From NCBI GenBank assembly GCA_963752755.1, contig CAVVZJ010000001.1, positions 186,001 through 250,000 on the forward strand: 64,000 bases of DNA, in the 5' to 3' direction. Shown one piece after another: positions 18,066 through 28,000 of the stretch. Origin of the DNA: CAVVZJ01 sp963752755. Its GTDB lineage: Bacteria > Planctomycetota > Planctomycetia > Isosphaerales > Isosphaeraceae. Positions within the stretch are counted from its first letter, which is position 1; each line of letters starts with the position of its first letter. Position numbers and translations under genes: made by a program. The notes under the pieces are model-generated. The model saw only the letters and a list, made by a program, of their open reading frames with translations, was not told the origin of the DNA and did not search any database.

Positions 18066-20352
18066 TCACGACGCCAGAGCGAGGCCCGGATCGGGCTCGA
18101 TCCGGCTGGCGATGGCATCGGCGACGTTCCGGACCGGCTGCGTCCAGTGCTGCTCGGGGCTCTCTTCCAGCTCCTCGCAGACGACCGCTCGCAAGGTCGT
18201 CAGGCTCTCCCGCAGGACGCCCTGCCGCTGGCTCAACTCCGCCTCGACGCGAGCGACGATGTTGGCCTCGCGGAGCACCTCGGCCGTGATCCGGCGCTCG
18301 ATGAGCGTGCGGACGTCCTCCTCACAGGCGGTCGGTGAGGACCTCGTCGGGCGGGATCACCTTGCCGCAGTAGGGCTCCATCTTGCGATCCAGCCAGGCG
18401 AGCAACTCGGGGGACGTCATGGCGTTCAGCTCGACACGGTGGCCCTGCAACCACTCCTGTTCCGCCTCATCGACGTAATCGGCCACCGGCAGCCGCTTGG
18501 TGCCGTCCCGCTTGACCTCCTCGATCTGGAGGCCCATCGCCCGGGCCTCCGCCGGCTCCAGGCCCAGGTTGATGATGCGGACCTTCCGGCCCGGCCGGGC
18601 CCTCGTGGCCTCCTGGAGGGCCTGGTAGATCAGCGTGCCGGACGCGTCGGCGTCATGGATGCAGAAGACGATCAGCTCCTCGCCGGTCTCGCCGAGCAGG
18701 TCGATCAGGTCGCGGGCCGCCCGCGAAGCGAACCCCTTGGACGTCATCAGGGCGAAGTCGTGCTTCTCGGGCCACTGCGCCGCCTTGAGGATCGGGAAGA
18801 TGCCCTCCTTCTCGCAGTCCAGGACCTTGTTGAACGTGAAGGGGGGACGGCGGTACGACGCGACCTGCATCGTCCCGAGCCGGATCTCCTCGCCGGTATG
18901 AGGGTGGTAGACCGTGCCCCGTGGATCCCGGTACATGCCCGGGATGTCGCCGTGATCCGCCTCGTATTCGGTGATCACCTTGCCGAAGTAGCCGTACTCG
19001 GGCTGGACGTCGAGCGCCTCGATGACGAAGGGGCGGATCACGTAGAACAACTGACGGTGCGAGAAGCGATACACCCCCGAACCGCCCGCCTTGTCCACGG
19101 CCCGGTCCAGGTGCCTCAGGATGATGTCCTCGGCCGTCGGCCCCTTGGGCTCGGGATGCGCGGCCAACCGCCGCTTCGCCCGTCCGACCGCCTTCTCCAG
19201 GGCCTCGCTGATCGCCCGCAGGAACTTGGTCAGGTCGGGAGCCTTCCCGTCCGACGTGATCGGCATGTACGGCGTCTCGATGTTGAGGCGGGCCCGGATC
19301 GCGCACCGCCCGACCCGGAACTGGCGTTCCAGGCCGCAACCCGTCACGACGAGCCATTCCTTGTGATGGTAGGCCTCGGTGCGCGTGGTGATCGGCGTCC
19401 GATTGACGCAGACCTCGAAGTCCGCCTCGCCGTCGCTGACCTCGGCGAACGCCTCGACGACGAAGGGGACTTCGGCGTGATGCTGGCCCCGGGCGGCCTT
19501 GTGGTGGCAGATTCCCGTCACCCTGGCGTAGCCGCGCGGCCAGTCGCCGACGGCCTGTCCCAGGCAGCCGAGCCGCTCGGGCTTGACGACGCGGGCCTTC
19601 GCCCGGGCCGTGGCCAGGAGCTGGTCCGCCTCGTCCCGGCTCAGCTCCGAGGCGACCCGCTGCTTGAACGCGGCGGCGATCGCGCCGGCCTTCGGGCCCG
19701 AGCCGCCGTCGAACTTCTCGACCAGATCCCGGACGGTGATCCGGCCCGCCGCCTGGAGCAGCTCGTAGAACGATTCCGAGTCGTACCAGTGGGGCGAACT
19801 CTTCCCGCTATATCGCGATTCCCCGCCCCCCAGGGCGGCGGCCTGCCAGGCCCAGTCCAGGGTCGAGGAGGTGACCTTCAGCGCCGGCCCGAAGGTGACC
19901 TCGATACGCGTCCCCTCCAGGTCGCTCCGGCCGATCTGCTGCACGAGGGTCGTGCCGTCGTCCTGGGGCTGGAGCCAGAGCGTCCGGCCCTTCGTCCGGA
20001 CCCGAAGTGATCCCCCCGAGGCCAGGACCGCGCCGGCGACCACGCGGAGGCCGTTCCCGAGGGCGCCGCGGGTCGGCAGCCGCCGGAGCTTGGTGGACCT
20101 GAGGGGCCGGCCGATCGAGAACAGCTCGGCGATCTCCTCATCGGTCCCCTCGATGCCCTCGCCGTCATCCTCGACCCAGAACCCGTTGTCGGGCAGGAGT
20201 CCGACGCGGCAGTCGGCCAGGGTATCGAGGGCGTTGTCCGCCAGCTCCTTCGCGACGAGGGCGGGCAGTTCGGCCACGGTCACGCCCGCCTTCTGGCTCA
20301 GGGTGGCCAGGGTGCGGAACAGCTTCCAGTCTTCACGCTCGAACATCTCCAA
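18066..20352 (-). CDS. Topoisomerase VI-type fusion protein: GHKL ATPase + Spo11/Top6A + Toprim (topoisomerase VIII-like)
   Basis: One polypeptide combines both halves of a type IIB topoisomerase. The N-terminus has the GHKL ATPase motifs: ELADNALD (36-43, Mg-binding Asn40), DDGEG (62-66) and RGALGNGLR (95-103). From about residue 405 a Top6A/Spo11-like region follows: FSHRQLFYVIRP with candidate catalytic Tyr437, FGKVITEYEADHGDIPGM, the Toprim Glu block LDCEKEGIF (about 511-519) and the Toprim DxD in HDADASG (Asp567, Asp569). In topoisomerase VI these are two subunits; single-chain fusions are known as topoisomerase VIII. The main frame stops at 18322, but one extra base near 18335 would extend it by about 90 residues (CEEDVRTLIERRI...) to 18066. 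It faces the DNA methyltransferase gene. Confidence 0.75.
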
Positions 20353-20798
20353 GTCCTTGCTGTCGGCCTCGACAAGTCGGCTTGCCCACCCGGCACCAGT
20401 TGCGGCGAAACTTCGGCAAGCCCGATCTCTCTATCTACACACCGAGTTTCACGGTCCCTGAATATTTTTGAGCGAGTCAGCAAGCTGACGGACGGGACTC
20501 TTTCGTCGAAACTTCGAACCGCTCCGGACCGGACAGGAAGCGGGGTCCGTCTGGATGAGAACGTGGCCGATCGTCGTGAAACCCGATTCGGCCACAAATT
20601 GTGGCGTTTCATGGACCTGGGGCCATGCGAGTCCCAGCCATTCGACTTGCGGCCACGGTCTGGCCACGCCGTCATCCGCGTCAGCCAGCTGGGGCGCACA
20701 AATCGCTCCGAACCCTCAAAGGGTCAAACGTCAACGCCCCCGATCCGCAAGCTCCACGACCTTTCTGGGCGTCGGCGACCCAGTGGCCGTTCTGCTTC

Positions 20799-20900
20799 CT
20801 ATGGGGGTGAGGACTGCAACGACCCGAGGTCCGCCAGCGGATCGCCCTCGACCACGGTCAGGTCGGCGACCTTGACCGGCTCGACACTCCCCGACCAATC
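20799..20900 (-). pseudogene. Remnant of an amidohydrolase C-terminus
   Basis: Minus-strand translation gives SGSVEPVKVADLTVVEGDPL, which matches the strongly conserved end of metal-dependent amidohydrolases (GSVEPGKxADLVVxDGDPL). Nothing upstream in any frame resembles the rest of such an enzyme, so this is a short decayed fragment. The match is by pattern only. Confidence 0.45.
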
Positions 20901-21180
20901 GGCGCAGTCCAGGGAGAGGGTGCCTTGCCATGTCGTGAGTACGAACGCCTCGGCTGGCGCCGATCTGCTTTCCACCAGCAATTCCAGCCCCGATGATATG
21001 CCCAGCAAGCTTCGGCGTTTCGGACCGACGCAGGCAGGAGGAGCGAAAGTCGATCCGCTAGCCCGGTATCCGTCCGGTGGACTTCACGGATTGGAGTATT
21101 GATGTAAGAGCCGCGTGCTCTGGGTCAGAGGACGCACCGCCGATTCGCCGGACCATCTCCTGGGATGTGAATGAGCTACG

Positions 21181-21219
21181 GTACGGGGGGACGGACCCAT
21201 CCTGGACCTCCCCCCGTAC
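21181..21219. repeat. Hairpin GTACGGGGGG / CCCCCCGTAC
   Basis: Perfect 10-bp arms (21181-21190 and 21210-21219) around a 19-nt loop, located just beyond the end of the beta-helix gene, which stops at 21254 on the minus strand. It could act as a terminator for that gene, though no T-run follows on that strand. Confidence 0.4.
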
Positions 21220-21253
21220 ATCGAACGCAAGAGAGGACTGTCGGTTTCGTCCA

Positions 21254-22864
21254 TCAGTAAGTGTTGTCGCCGAAACCCCGGCCGGCCTCACCGCCGCCCC
21301 GCCCCTGACCTCCCCTGACGCGATTCCGGACGATCGTCGTGGCCGCGAGGCTCAGCGTCGAGCCACCATCGTTGAACAGCCCTCCGCCCAGTCCGTCTCC
21401 GCCGTCGGCCCGCGGGCCACCGGCTCCGCCCCGGGCGCGATTGCGGGTGATGGTGGTGTGGCTGATGGCGACCGAACCCGGCCCCGAGTAGGGAGAGCCG
21501 AGGCCGCCGATCGCGACGCCGCCGCCCAGTCCATCGCCGCCGGCGACCCCGTCGCGCCCGCGCCTCCGATCGCGGCGTTGCCGGTGATCCGGCTGTCCGC
21601 GACCGTGGCGGTCACGCCGCCCACGAAATTGTAGAAGAAGATGCCCCCACCGACGCCGAGGCTGCCCTTGCCGTCCACACCACCTCCCGCGCCACCGACG
21701 GCCCGGTTGAGCGTCAGCGTGCTGGACCGGATCGCGGCCGTACCCTGGTAAATCAGGAGGGCGCCGCCGTAAGCGTTGTCGGGGGCGTCGGACGGGGAGA
21801 CCGCCGCGTCCGTGACCCGGTTGTCGTGGCCGCCGAGCGCCTGGTTGTGGCGGAAGTCGCTCCGGCTGACCGTCAGGTCCGCCCCGGCGGCGCCGAGGAG
21901 GGCGGTCAGGGAGCCGCTCATGATGGCGCCGCCGAGGGCGTGGCCGTTGTGCGACGGGCTCACGCTGTCGTCGCCGCCGACGGCCCGGTTGTCGAAGAAC
22001 GAGCTGTCGGCGACGGTCAGGCTGGCATCGTTCAGGATCGCCCCGCCGCCGCCGATCGCGGCGAAGGCCCCCTGGCCGCGACTGCCGGCGAGGGCGAGGT
22101 TGCCCCGGAACTGGCTGCCCGCGATGTCGGCCCCACCGAAGTTGGCGAGACTCCCCCCGAGGGCATTGCCGGGGAAGGGGAAGAAGGGGAGGCGCGGAGG
22201 CGTCGGTGTCGTCGGCACCCAGGGCCGCGTTGTCGGCGAAGAGGCCGCCGGTGACGGTCAGCGTGCCGAAGTTCGCCAGGCCGCCGCCGACGGCACCGCC
22301 GGCGATGTTGAAGACGGCATTGACCGAAACGATCGCGGCGGGGTCGCCGACCGCCCGGTTCCCGATCAGCGTGACGCCATCGAGCGTCAGACGGCCCTGG
22401 TTGAGGATGCCGCCGCCCGTGCTGGGATAAGCTGGCGAGTGGCCGTCGGCGAGCCCGTCGGTGACGGACAGGCCGGAGACGGTCACGACGGCGCCGGCCT
22501 GGATGTCGAGGACGCGGCTGGCGTCGTGGCCGCTGACCGTCAGCCGGTTCGCGCCGGGGCCCTGGATGGTCAGGTTGTCGCTGATCGCCAACTCGCCGCC
22601 GGTGAGGATGATCTTATGGACGTTATTGGCGAAGACGATGGTATCCGCGCCGGGGGCGACGTTGGCGTCGAGGACGGCTTGCCGGAACGAACCGGGGCCG
22701 CTGTCGAGGCCGTTCCGCACCGTCAAGGTGCTGAGGAGCTTGCGGTCTTCGAGCGACTCGAGGCCGAGGACCACGGATCGTCGGGCGGCGAAAGGACGCC
22801 GCCGATGCTCGTCGCGGACGCGGCCCACGCGGCCGGGGCGTTGGAGAGGGAAGCGGAATCGCAT
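21254..22864 (-). CDS. Exported parallel beta-helix repeat protein with LEDRKLLS motif (two frameshifts)
   Basis: The start at 22864 gives an Arg-rich leader, then LESLEDRKLLS (35-45) and TLTVRNGLDSGPGSFRQAV, a typical opening of planctomycete surface beta-helix proteins related to polymorphic outer-membrane repeats. The rest is short Gly-rich repeats (GGAILNDASLTVADSSFFDNRAVGG, cut here: GGGI/LxNxG.LT....F..N.A.GG), predicting a right-handed parallel beta-helix on the cell surface. The frame moves near 22190 and returns near 21550, so the net reading frame is kept; homopolymer-type errors are likely. It ends NRVRGGQGRGGGEAGRGFGDNTY. It is the last of three minus-strand exported-protein genes. 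Function may be adhesion or carbohydrate binding; not determined. Confidence 0.72.
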   Translation of the reverse strand: MRFRFPLQRPGRVGRVRDEHRRRPFAARRSVVLGLESLEDRKLLSTLTVRNGLDSGPGSFRQAVLDANVAPGADTIVFANNVHKIILTGGELAISDNLTIQGPGANRLTVSGHDASRVLDIQAGAVVTVSGLSVTDGLADGHSPAYPSTGGGILNQGRLTLDGVTLIGNRAVGDPAAIVSVNAVFNIAGGAVGGGLANFGTLTVTGGLFADNAALGADDTDASAPPLLPLPRQCPRGESRQLRWGRHRGQPVPGQPRPRRQSRPGGLRRDRRRRGDPERCQPDRRRQLVLRQPGRRRRRQREPVAQRPRPRRRHHERLPDRPPRRRRGGPDGQPERLPPQPGARRPRQPGHGRGGLPVRRPRQRLRRRPPDLPGYGRDPVQHADAQPGRRWRGRWCGRQGQPRRRWGHLLLQFRGRRDRHGRGQPDHRQRRDRRRGRDGVAGGDGLGGGVAIGGLGSPYSGPGSVAISHTTITRNRARGGAGGPRADGGDGLGGGLFNDGGSTLSLAATTIVRNRVRGGQGRGGGEAGRGFGDNTY

Positions 22865-22935
22865 GGTGAAAGTCTCGGTGGGAGGAAAGATCGAGATCCC
22901 CGGTTCTCGCGAGGTGCGTGCCGAGGCCCGGGCGA

Positions 22936-23397
22936 TCACTTGCCCCTGGCGAAGGCAAGCTCGCCGTCGAACGTGATGTGGGCCGTGGTCAGCGAGGGGT
23001 CCGTCCAGACGCCTTCGAAGGTCCCGCCGCCGGTCGCTCCCCGGAATCGGCCCGTGCCGCCGGTGACGATGAACTCGCCCACGCTGCCCGTCGCCGTGAA
23101 GACGCCGAAAAGGGCCTGGTGGAGCAGGTCCCCGTTGGCTGCTCGCTTCGTGAGCGTGCCCGCGAACGTCCCGGTGGTGAGGTCCACGAGGTACTCCACC
23201 TCGCCCGTGAATCGGCCGAGGAGCGTCTCGTTGCCGGCCAGGCTGCCCCGGACGAGCAGCACGCCCGGCGAGACGAGCTGAGCGTCGAGCGTCGTGAAGT
23301 CGAAGCGGCCCTTGAAGGTCGCCGGATGCTCGGCCAGGGCCGTCGTCGCCGGGCCGGCCAGCACGCAGAGAAGAAGGCACATCAGGGGGCGTCGCAT
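22936..23397 (-). CDS. Secreted protein of unknown function
   Basis: A 153-residue exported protein: signal peptide MRRPLMCLLLCVLAGPATTALA, cut before EHPATFKG. The mature part is all-beta in character, with FKGRFDFTTL, GRFTGEVEYLVDLTTGTFAGTLTKRAANGD and VTGGTGRFRGATGGG. The last block is found in several small secreted bacterial beta-barrel-like proteins, but I know no defined activity. The ATG at 23397 is chosen because the signal peptide starts there; longer in-frame starts add only basic residues. It lies between two other exported-protein genes on the same strand, 86 bp from the upstream one. Confidence 0.72.
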   Translation of the reverse strand: MRRPLMCLLLCVLAGPATTALAEHPATFKGRFDFTTLDAQLVSPGVLLVRGSLAGNETLLGRFTGEVEYLVDLTTGTFAGTLTKRAANGDLLHQALFGVFTATGSVGEFIVTGGTGRFRGATGGGTFEGVWTDPSLTTAHITFDGELAFARGK

Positions 23398-23483
23398 TCG
23401 GAGGGTCCTCGCTCTCAAAAGGGGGGGATGCCGGCCGCGACGGTCGCGGTCGGCGGGTGATGGCGGATTCGTGAAAGCCGGGC

Positions 23484-24047
23484 TCAACGCCCCTTCCTGA
23501 ACTCGATCCAGCCCTCGCCGGCCCAGGCGTAGCCGACCGGGTCGGTGGCCCCGAGGACGAACGGCTCGCTCACGGCGATCATGACGAAGCTGCCGTCGAT
23601 GACCTTCGCGAACCGGCCCGTCGAGAGCCCGATGACCGGGTTGAACTCGGCGACCCAGACCGCGACGACCTTGCCGCCGCTGACGGGGAAGACCTCGACC
23701 TGGCCCGCTTGCTGGGCTCCGTTGCTGGTGTCGCCATAGGTGAAGGCCAGCTCGTCCCCGTTGGCGGCGGTGAACACGAAGGGCGTCGCGCTGGAGAACT
23801 CGCCCGTGGTGGGAGTGGTGAACGCCAGGAGTTGATAAAACCCCTCGCCGTAGTACCGTCCCAGTTCCGTCGCCTGGCCGACCGCCCAGTGATAGCCCGG
23901 CGTGAGCGGAGTGATCGGGATGCCGTGCGGGACCAGGCCGGCGCCGACGACCTTGAACGGTTTGACCTGCGCGTCCGCCCGGCCCGTCGCGAGGGCCAGG
24001 GCGAGGGTGCCGATGCTGAGCGTGGCGAGGAGTGGTTTGCGGGACAT
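23484..24047 (-). CDS. Secreted protein of unknown function
   Basis: A 187-residue protein with signal peptide MSRKPLLATLSIGTLALALA and likely cleavage at ADA-QVK. The mature chain contains FTTPTTGEFSSATPFVFTAANGD, FPVSGGKVVAVWVAEFNPVIG and STGRFAKVIDGSFVMIAVS. The general plan, a beta-rich domain with G.F....F.AANGD and F.P..G...G.F, resembles its downstream neighbour, so the two may be distant paralogues. The ATG at 24047 has an excellent AAGGAGG five bases upstream, which decides the start. Function unknown. Confidence 0.75.
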   Translation of the reverse strand: MSRKPLLATLSIGTLALALATGRADAQVKPFKVVGAGLVPHGIPITPLTPGYHWAVGQATELGRYYGEGFYQLLAFTTPTTGEFSSATPFVFTAANGDELAFTYGDTSNGAQQAGQVEVFPVSGGKVVAVWVAEFNPVIGLSTGRFAKVIDGSFVMIAVSEPFVLGATDPVGYAWAGEGWIEFRKGR

Positions 24048-24374
24048 GCTGCCTCCTTCGGGGTTGGCCGAATGCAAAGGGGGGGGGACCGACTCCGACG
24101 CGCTGGGCCGGCTGACCGTGCCGTCGCCCGTCGGGTTGTGTCGGTGGTCAAGCTCGATGGCAAAGGAGCGCGTGGCGAGCCTGCTCCGTCGCGAGACGCG
24201 TTGATCGCCGGTGGGAATCCTGCGAGGCGATCCCCGGCGTTACAGACGATTTTCAAATCGGACAATGATGGATGCCAGGCCCGGAATCCGGCGGTGCGCC
24301 CCTGGGAAGAACCGCGCGGCGGTCGGTAACATCGAGGGCCGGGTTGCAGGATCTCTCCGGGAGGGTCCGCGGCG
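24048..24374. other. Divergent intergenic region
   Basis: A 327-bp spacer holding promoters for the secreted-protein gene (minus) and the sigma factor gene (plus). A run of nine G at about 24079-24087 is notable as an error-prone site. No gene or clear operator seen. Confidence 0.35.
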
Positions 24375-25005
24375 ATGCTGGGTGACGATCCCGAGACCGA
24401 GGTCCGGCTGAGGCGAGCGGCCGAGGGCGACGAACAGGCCCTCCACTGGCTGCTGGAGCGCCATCGCGGCCGGCTCCGTCGGATGATCGCGGTCCGGCTC
24501 GACGGCCGGCTCGCGTCGCGGCTCGACCCCTCGGACGTGGTGCAGGAGACCTTGATCGACGCCGCCCGGAAGTTCGCCAATTACGTCCAGACGCCGCCCT
24601 TGCCGTTCTACCCCTGGCTGCATCGCCTCGCCGCCGAGCGGCTGGCGCAGGCCCATCGGTTCCACCTGCGCACCCTGCGACGGGAGGCGGGCCGGGAGCA
24701 GGCCGGCGGCCCGCCCCGGGCCGACCCCACGGCCTTCCGGCTCGCCGAACAGCTCGCGGCCAGCGGGACCAGTCCGAGCAGGCACCTGATCCGGGAAGAG
24801 GAGCGTCAGGCGATGTGGCGGGCTCGGCACCCTGTCCGACCAGGACCGCGAGGTCCTGGTGATGCGCTACCTGGACCAGCTCTCGTTCGCCGAGATCGGC
24901 GCCATCCTCGCGATCCACGAGAACGCGGCGCGGGTCCGGCACTTCCGCGCCTTGCAGCGGATCAACCTCCTCCTCGACGCCTCGAACGAGGGCCCCGAGG
25001 CATGA
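24375..25005 (+). CDS. ECF-type RNA polymerase sigma factor (two-base frameshift)
   Basis: Planctomycete ECF-type sigma-70 factor. Region 2 is clear: LERHRGRLRRMIAVRLDGRL, RLDPSDVVQETLIDAAR and PLPFYPWLHRLAAERL. Region 4 lies in another frame after about 24825: LSDQDREVLVMRYLDQLSFA then EIGAILAIHENAARVRHFRA. At the break, the expected GGGCGCTCGGC reads GGGCTCGGC, a loss of one GC pair. The stop TGA at 25003-25005 overlaps the kinase ATG at 25002-25004 (ATGA), so the two genes are translationally coupled. GGGAGGG precedes the ATG. Because of the shift, the sigma and kinase frames appear artificially fused. In this family, the adjacent kinase is thought to control sigma activity. Confidence 0.82.
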
Positions 25006-28000
25006 GCGACGGACGCGGCGAGTCTCCTTCCGACACAAACGCGGACGCCGCCCTCGCGGCCTGGGTCGCCGAGCTGGCGGAGCGGCTCGAAGGGGGCGAG
25101 CCGGTGGACCTGGACGCGATCGCCGAGGCCCACCCGGAAGGCGCGGAGGAACTCCGCCGGCTCCTGCCCACGATCCGGCGCATGGCCTCGTTCGGGGAGG
25201 CGGTCCGCCACAGCCCCGATCCGAACGAGGCGCCCGGCCGGTCGCCTGCCGAGGCCGGCCTGGGCACGCTCGGGGACTTCCGCCTGCTCCGCGAGGTGGG
25301 CCGGGGCGGCATGGGGATCGTGTACGAGGCCGAGCAGATCTCGCTCCGACGCCGGGTCGCCCTGAAGATCCTGCCCCTGGCCGGGGCGCTCGACCCGAGG
25401 CACCACCAGCGGTTCCTCCTGGAGGCGCGGGCCGCGGCCTGCCTGCACCACAACCACATCGTCCCGGTGCATGCCGTGGGCTCGGAGCGGGGGGTGCCCT
25501 ACTACGCCATGCAGTTCATCGACGGTTACACACTCGCTCAGGTCCTCCGCGAGCTTCGTGGACACGAGGAAGACGGCCTTGACCCCGGCTCGCTCGCGGC
25601 CTCCGCGATGGCGACGGCACGGACGATGACATGGGCCGGCGAGCCTTCGCTCCCGGCGACGGTCGCGACCGGGACCTCGCCCGGGGCGTCGAACCGCGAT
25701 CGACGCTACATCCGCGCCGTCGCCGAGCAAGGGCGGCGGGTCGCCGAGGCCCTCGATCACGCCCACAGCCGGGGCGTGCTCCACCGGGACATCAAGCCCG
25801 CCAACCTGATGCTCGACCTGGCCGGCCACCTCTGGGTCACGGACTTCGGCCTGGCGCAGATCCAGGGGGATAGCCACCTGACCCTCACCGGCGACGTCGT
25901 CGGCACCCTCCGCTACATGAGCCCCGAGCAGACGATGGCTCGTCGCGGCCTGATCGACGGCCGGACGGACATCTACTCGCTGGGCGCGACCCTCTACGAG
26001 CTGCTGACCCTCCGGCCCGTCTTCGACGGCGGCGACCGCAGCGAGATCCTCCGCAAGATCGCCCAGGACGAGCCGACCCCGCTCCGCAAGCTCAACGCGG
26101 CCGTGCCCCGCGACCTGGAGACGATCGTCCACAAGACTCTGGCCAAGGAACCGTCCGACCGCTACGCGACGGCCCGCGAGCTGGCGGACGACCTGGGCCG
26201 GTTCCTCGACGCCCGGCCGATCGCCGCCCGGCCGCCGGGGCGGCTGGAGCGGCTCGGGAAATGGGCGCGACGCAACCGGGCCCTGGTGGTCTCGGTCGCG
26301 CTGTTCGCGGTCCTGGCCCTGGTCGCCCTCGCCGGGGCCTTGATCTGGTCGAACAACTGGCTGAGCCACCACAACGAACGGCTCCGGATCGAGCGCGATC
26401 GGGCCAGGAAACTCTCCGGGCAACTGAAGGACCAGCGCGACCTGGCCGAAGAGCGCCGGCGGATCGCCGACCGCCACCTCCACGCCTTCCGCCTCCGGCA
26501 GGCGGCCGACGAGCTCCGGGCCCGCCGCTTCGAGGAGGCGCAGCAGATCCTCCGCAACGGTCGCCCCGGACCCGGCGAGGACGACCCGCGCGAGTTCGCC
26601 TGGCATTACCTCTGGCGGGAATCGCGGAAGGAGGTGGCCGTGCTGTCGGAGCGGACCGAGCAGGTCGTGATGCTCGCCCTCTCGCCCGACGGGCGAACGC
26701 TGGCGACCGGCGACCGAGACGGGACGATCCGCCTGCGCGACCCGGAGACAGGCCGGGTGGCCATGACCTTGCGAGGCCACGAGTGGGGCCTCTCTCACCT
26801 CGCCTTCTCACCCGATGGCCGCCGGCTCGCTTCCGTCGGGCTGCATACCCTCTCGCCGCCCCTGAGGGGTGAAGCCCTGCTCTGGGAGATCGATTCGGGG
26901 CGGCTCCTGGCGCGGCTGGAGGGATTCTCGGATCGGGATGTGGACCACATCGCCTTTGACGCTCGGGGGGAACGCCTCTGGGCGGACTCCTGGGACGAGG
27001 GCGGGCACAGGCGGCTGGGCTCCTGGGATGTGAGCACCGATCCCGCTCACCCCCGGCTGACGTGGAGCCGGCTCACCGAGGAGGCCAGGCGACCTCGCGC
27101 CGGTGATGGCCCGATCGCGGCCCTCGAAGGGACCGCTTTCGGGTTCCGCCTTCACGATCTTGAGAACGCAGTGCGACTGGGGTGGACCGGGGCGATCGAC
27201 CGCGATCAATTCGCGGCCAGCTCGCCGGACGGCCGGCTCCTCGGGGTGGGCGCCGGGCACTGGAATGTCGTCTGGGAGGTCACGACCGGTCGGGAGCGAG
27301 CCCGGTACGTCAGCCCGCCCGAGCCGTGCCTCACCGCGATCCGGTTCAGCCCCGACAACCGCTATCTTGCGATCGAATTCTGCGGCGGCCGACTCGACAT
27401 CCTCGACCTCCGAACCGGCGCCGTCCGGACGATCCCTCCGGCCGTGATCGATCCCCGACCGTCCCAATCCCTCGCCTTCTCGCCCGACAGCCGCTTTCTG
27501 GCCTGGAACGTCTCGAAGCAGGGCAGTCCTCAACCCACGAAGGTCTGGCAGCTCGACCCTTGGGGCGAGGTCGCTTCCTATCCCGGGGCGCTCGGGTTTG
27601 CCTACCCGCTGCTGTTCACGAGCGATGGGCGGTCGCTCATCGTCTGTGTCAACTATGCCGCCGTCCGCTGGGATTTCCTCCCGACCCCGGAGCCGGGCCA
27701 GCCCGAGGGTCACGGGGATGAGTCCTGGGCCGCGGTCTTTTCGAGCGATGGCCGCCTGCTGGCGACGGGGAGCGACGACACCGACGATCCCCGGACGCTC
27801 AAGGTCTGGGACGCGGCCACGGGCCGGCTCCTGCGCGGCTGGAAGGCCCACGAGGCCACCACCGCCGCGCTGGCGTTCCAGCCCGGGGGCCGCCTCCTCG
27901 CGTCGGCCGGCCTGCTGCCGAGGGAGAACCTCCGCCTCTGGGATGCCGACACGGGCCGCCTGCTCGCGACGCTCGACGGCCACACGGACCGGGTCCGCAC

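Larger units (their letters stand above)
20353..21253. other. Long intergenic region with small palindromes and a gene remnant
   Basis: Between two minus-strand genes and holding the promoter of the topoisomerase-like gene at its left end. It contains a short palindrome GCCACAAATTGTGGC at 20591-20605 (possible operator), a remnant of an amidohydrolase end (20799-20900), and a 10-bp-stem hairpin at 21181-21219. No intact gene is recognised. Confidence 0.5.

Noticed and set aside
18019..20010. A 663-codon open frame on the plus strand
   Set aside because: It lies antisense to the topoisomerase-like gene, whose ATPase and Toprim motifs are unmistakable; long antisense frames are expected at this GC content.
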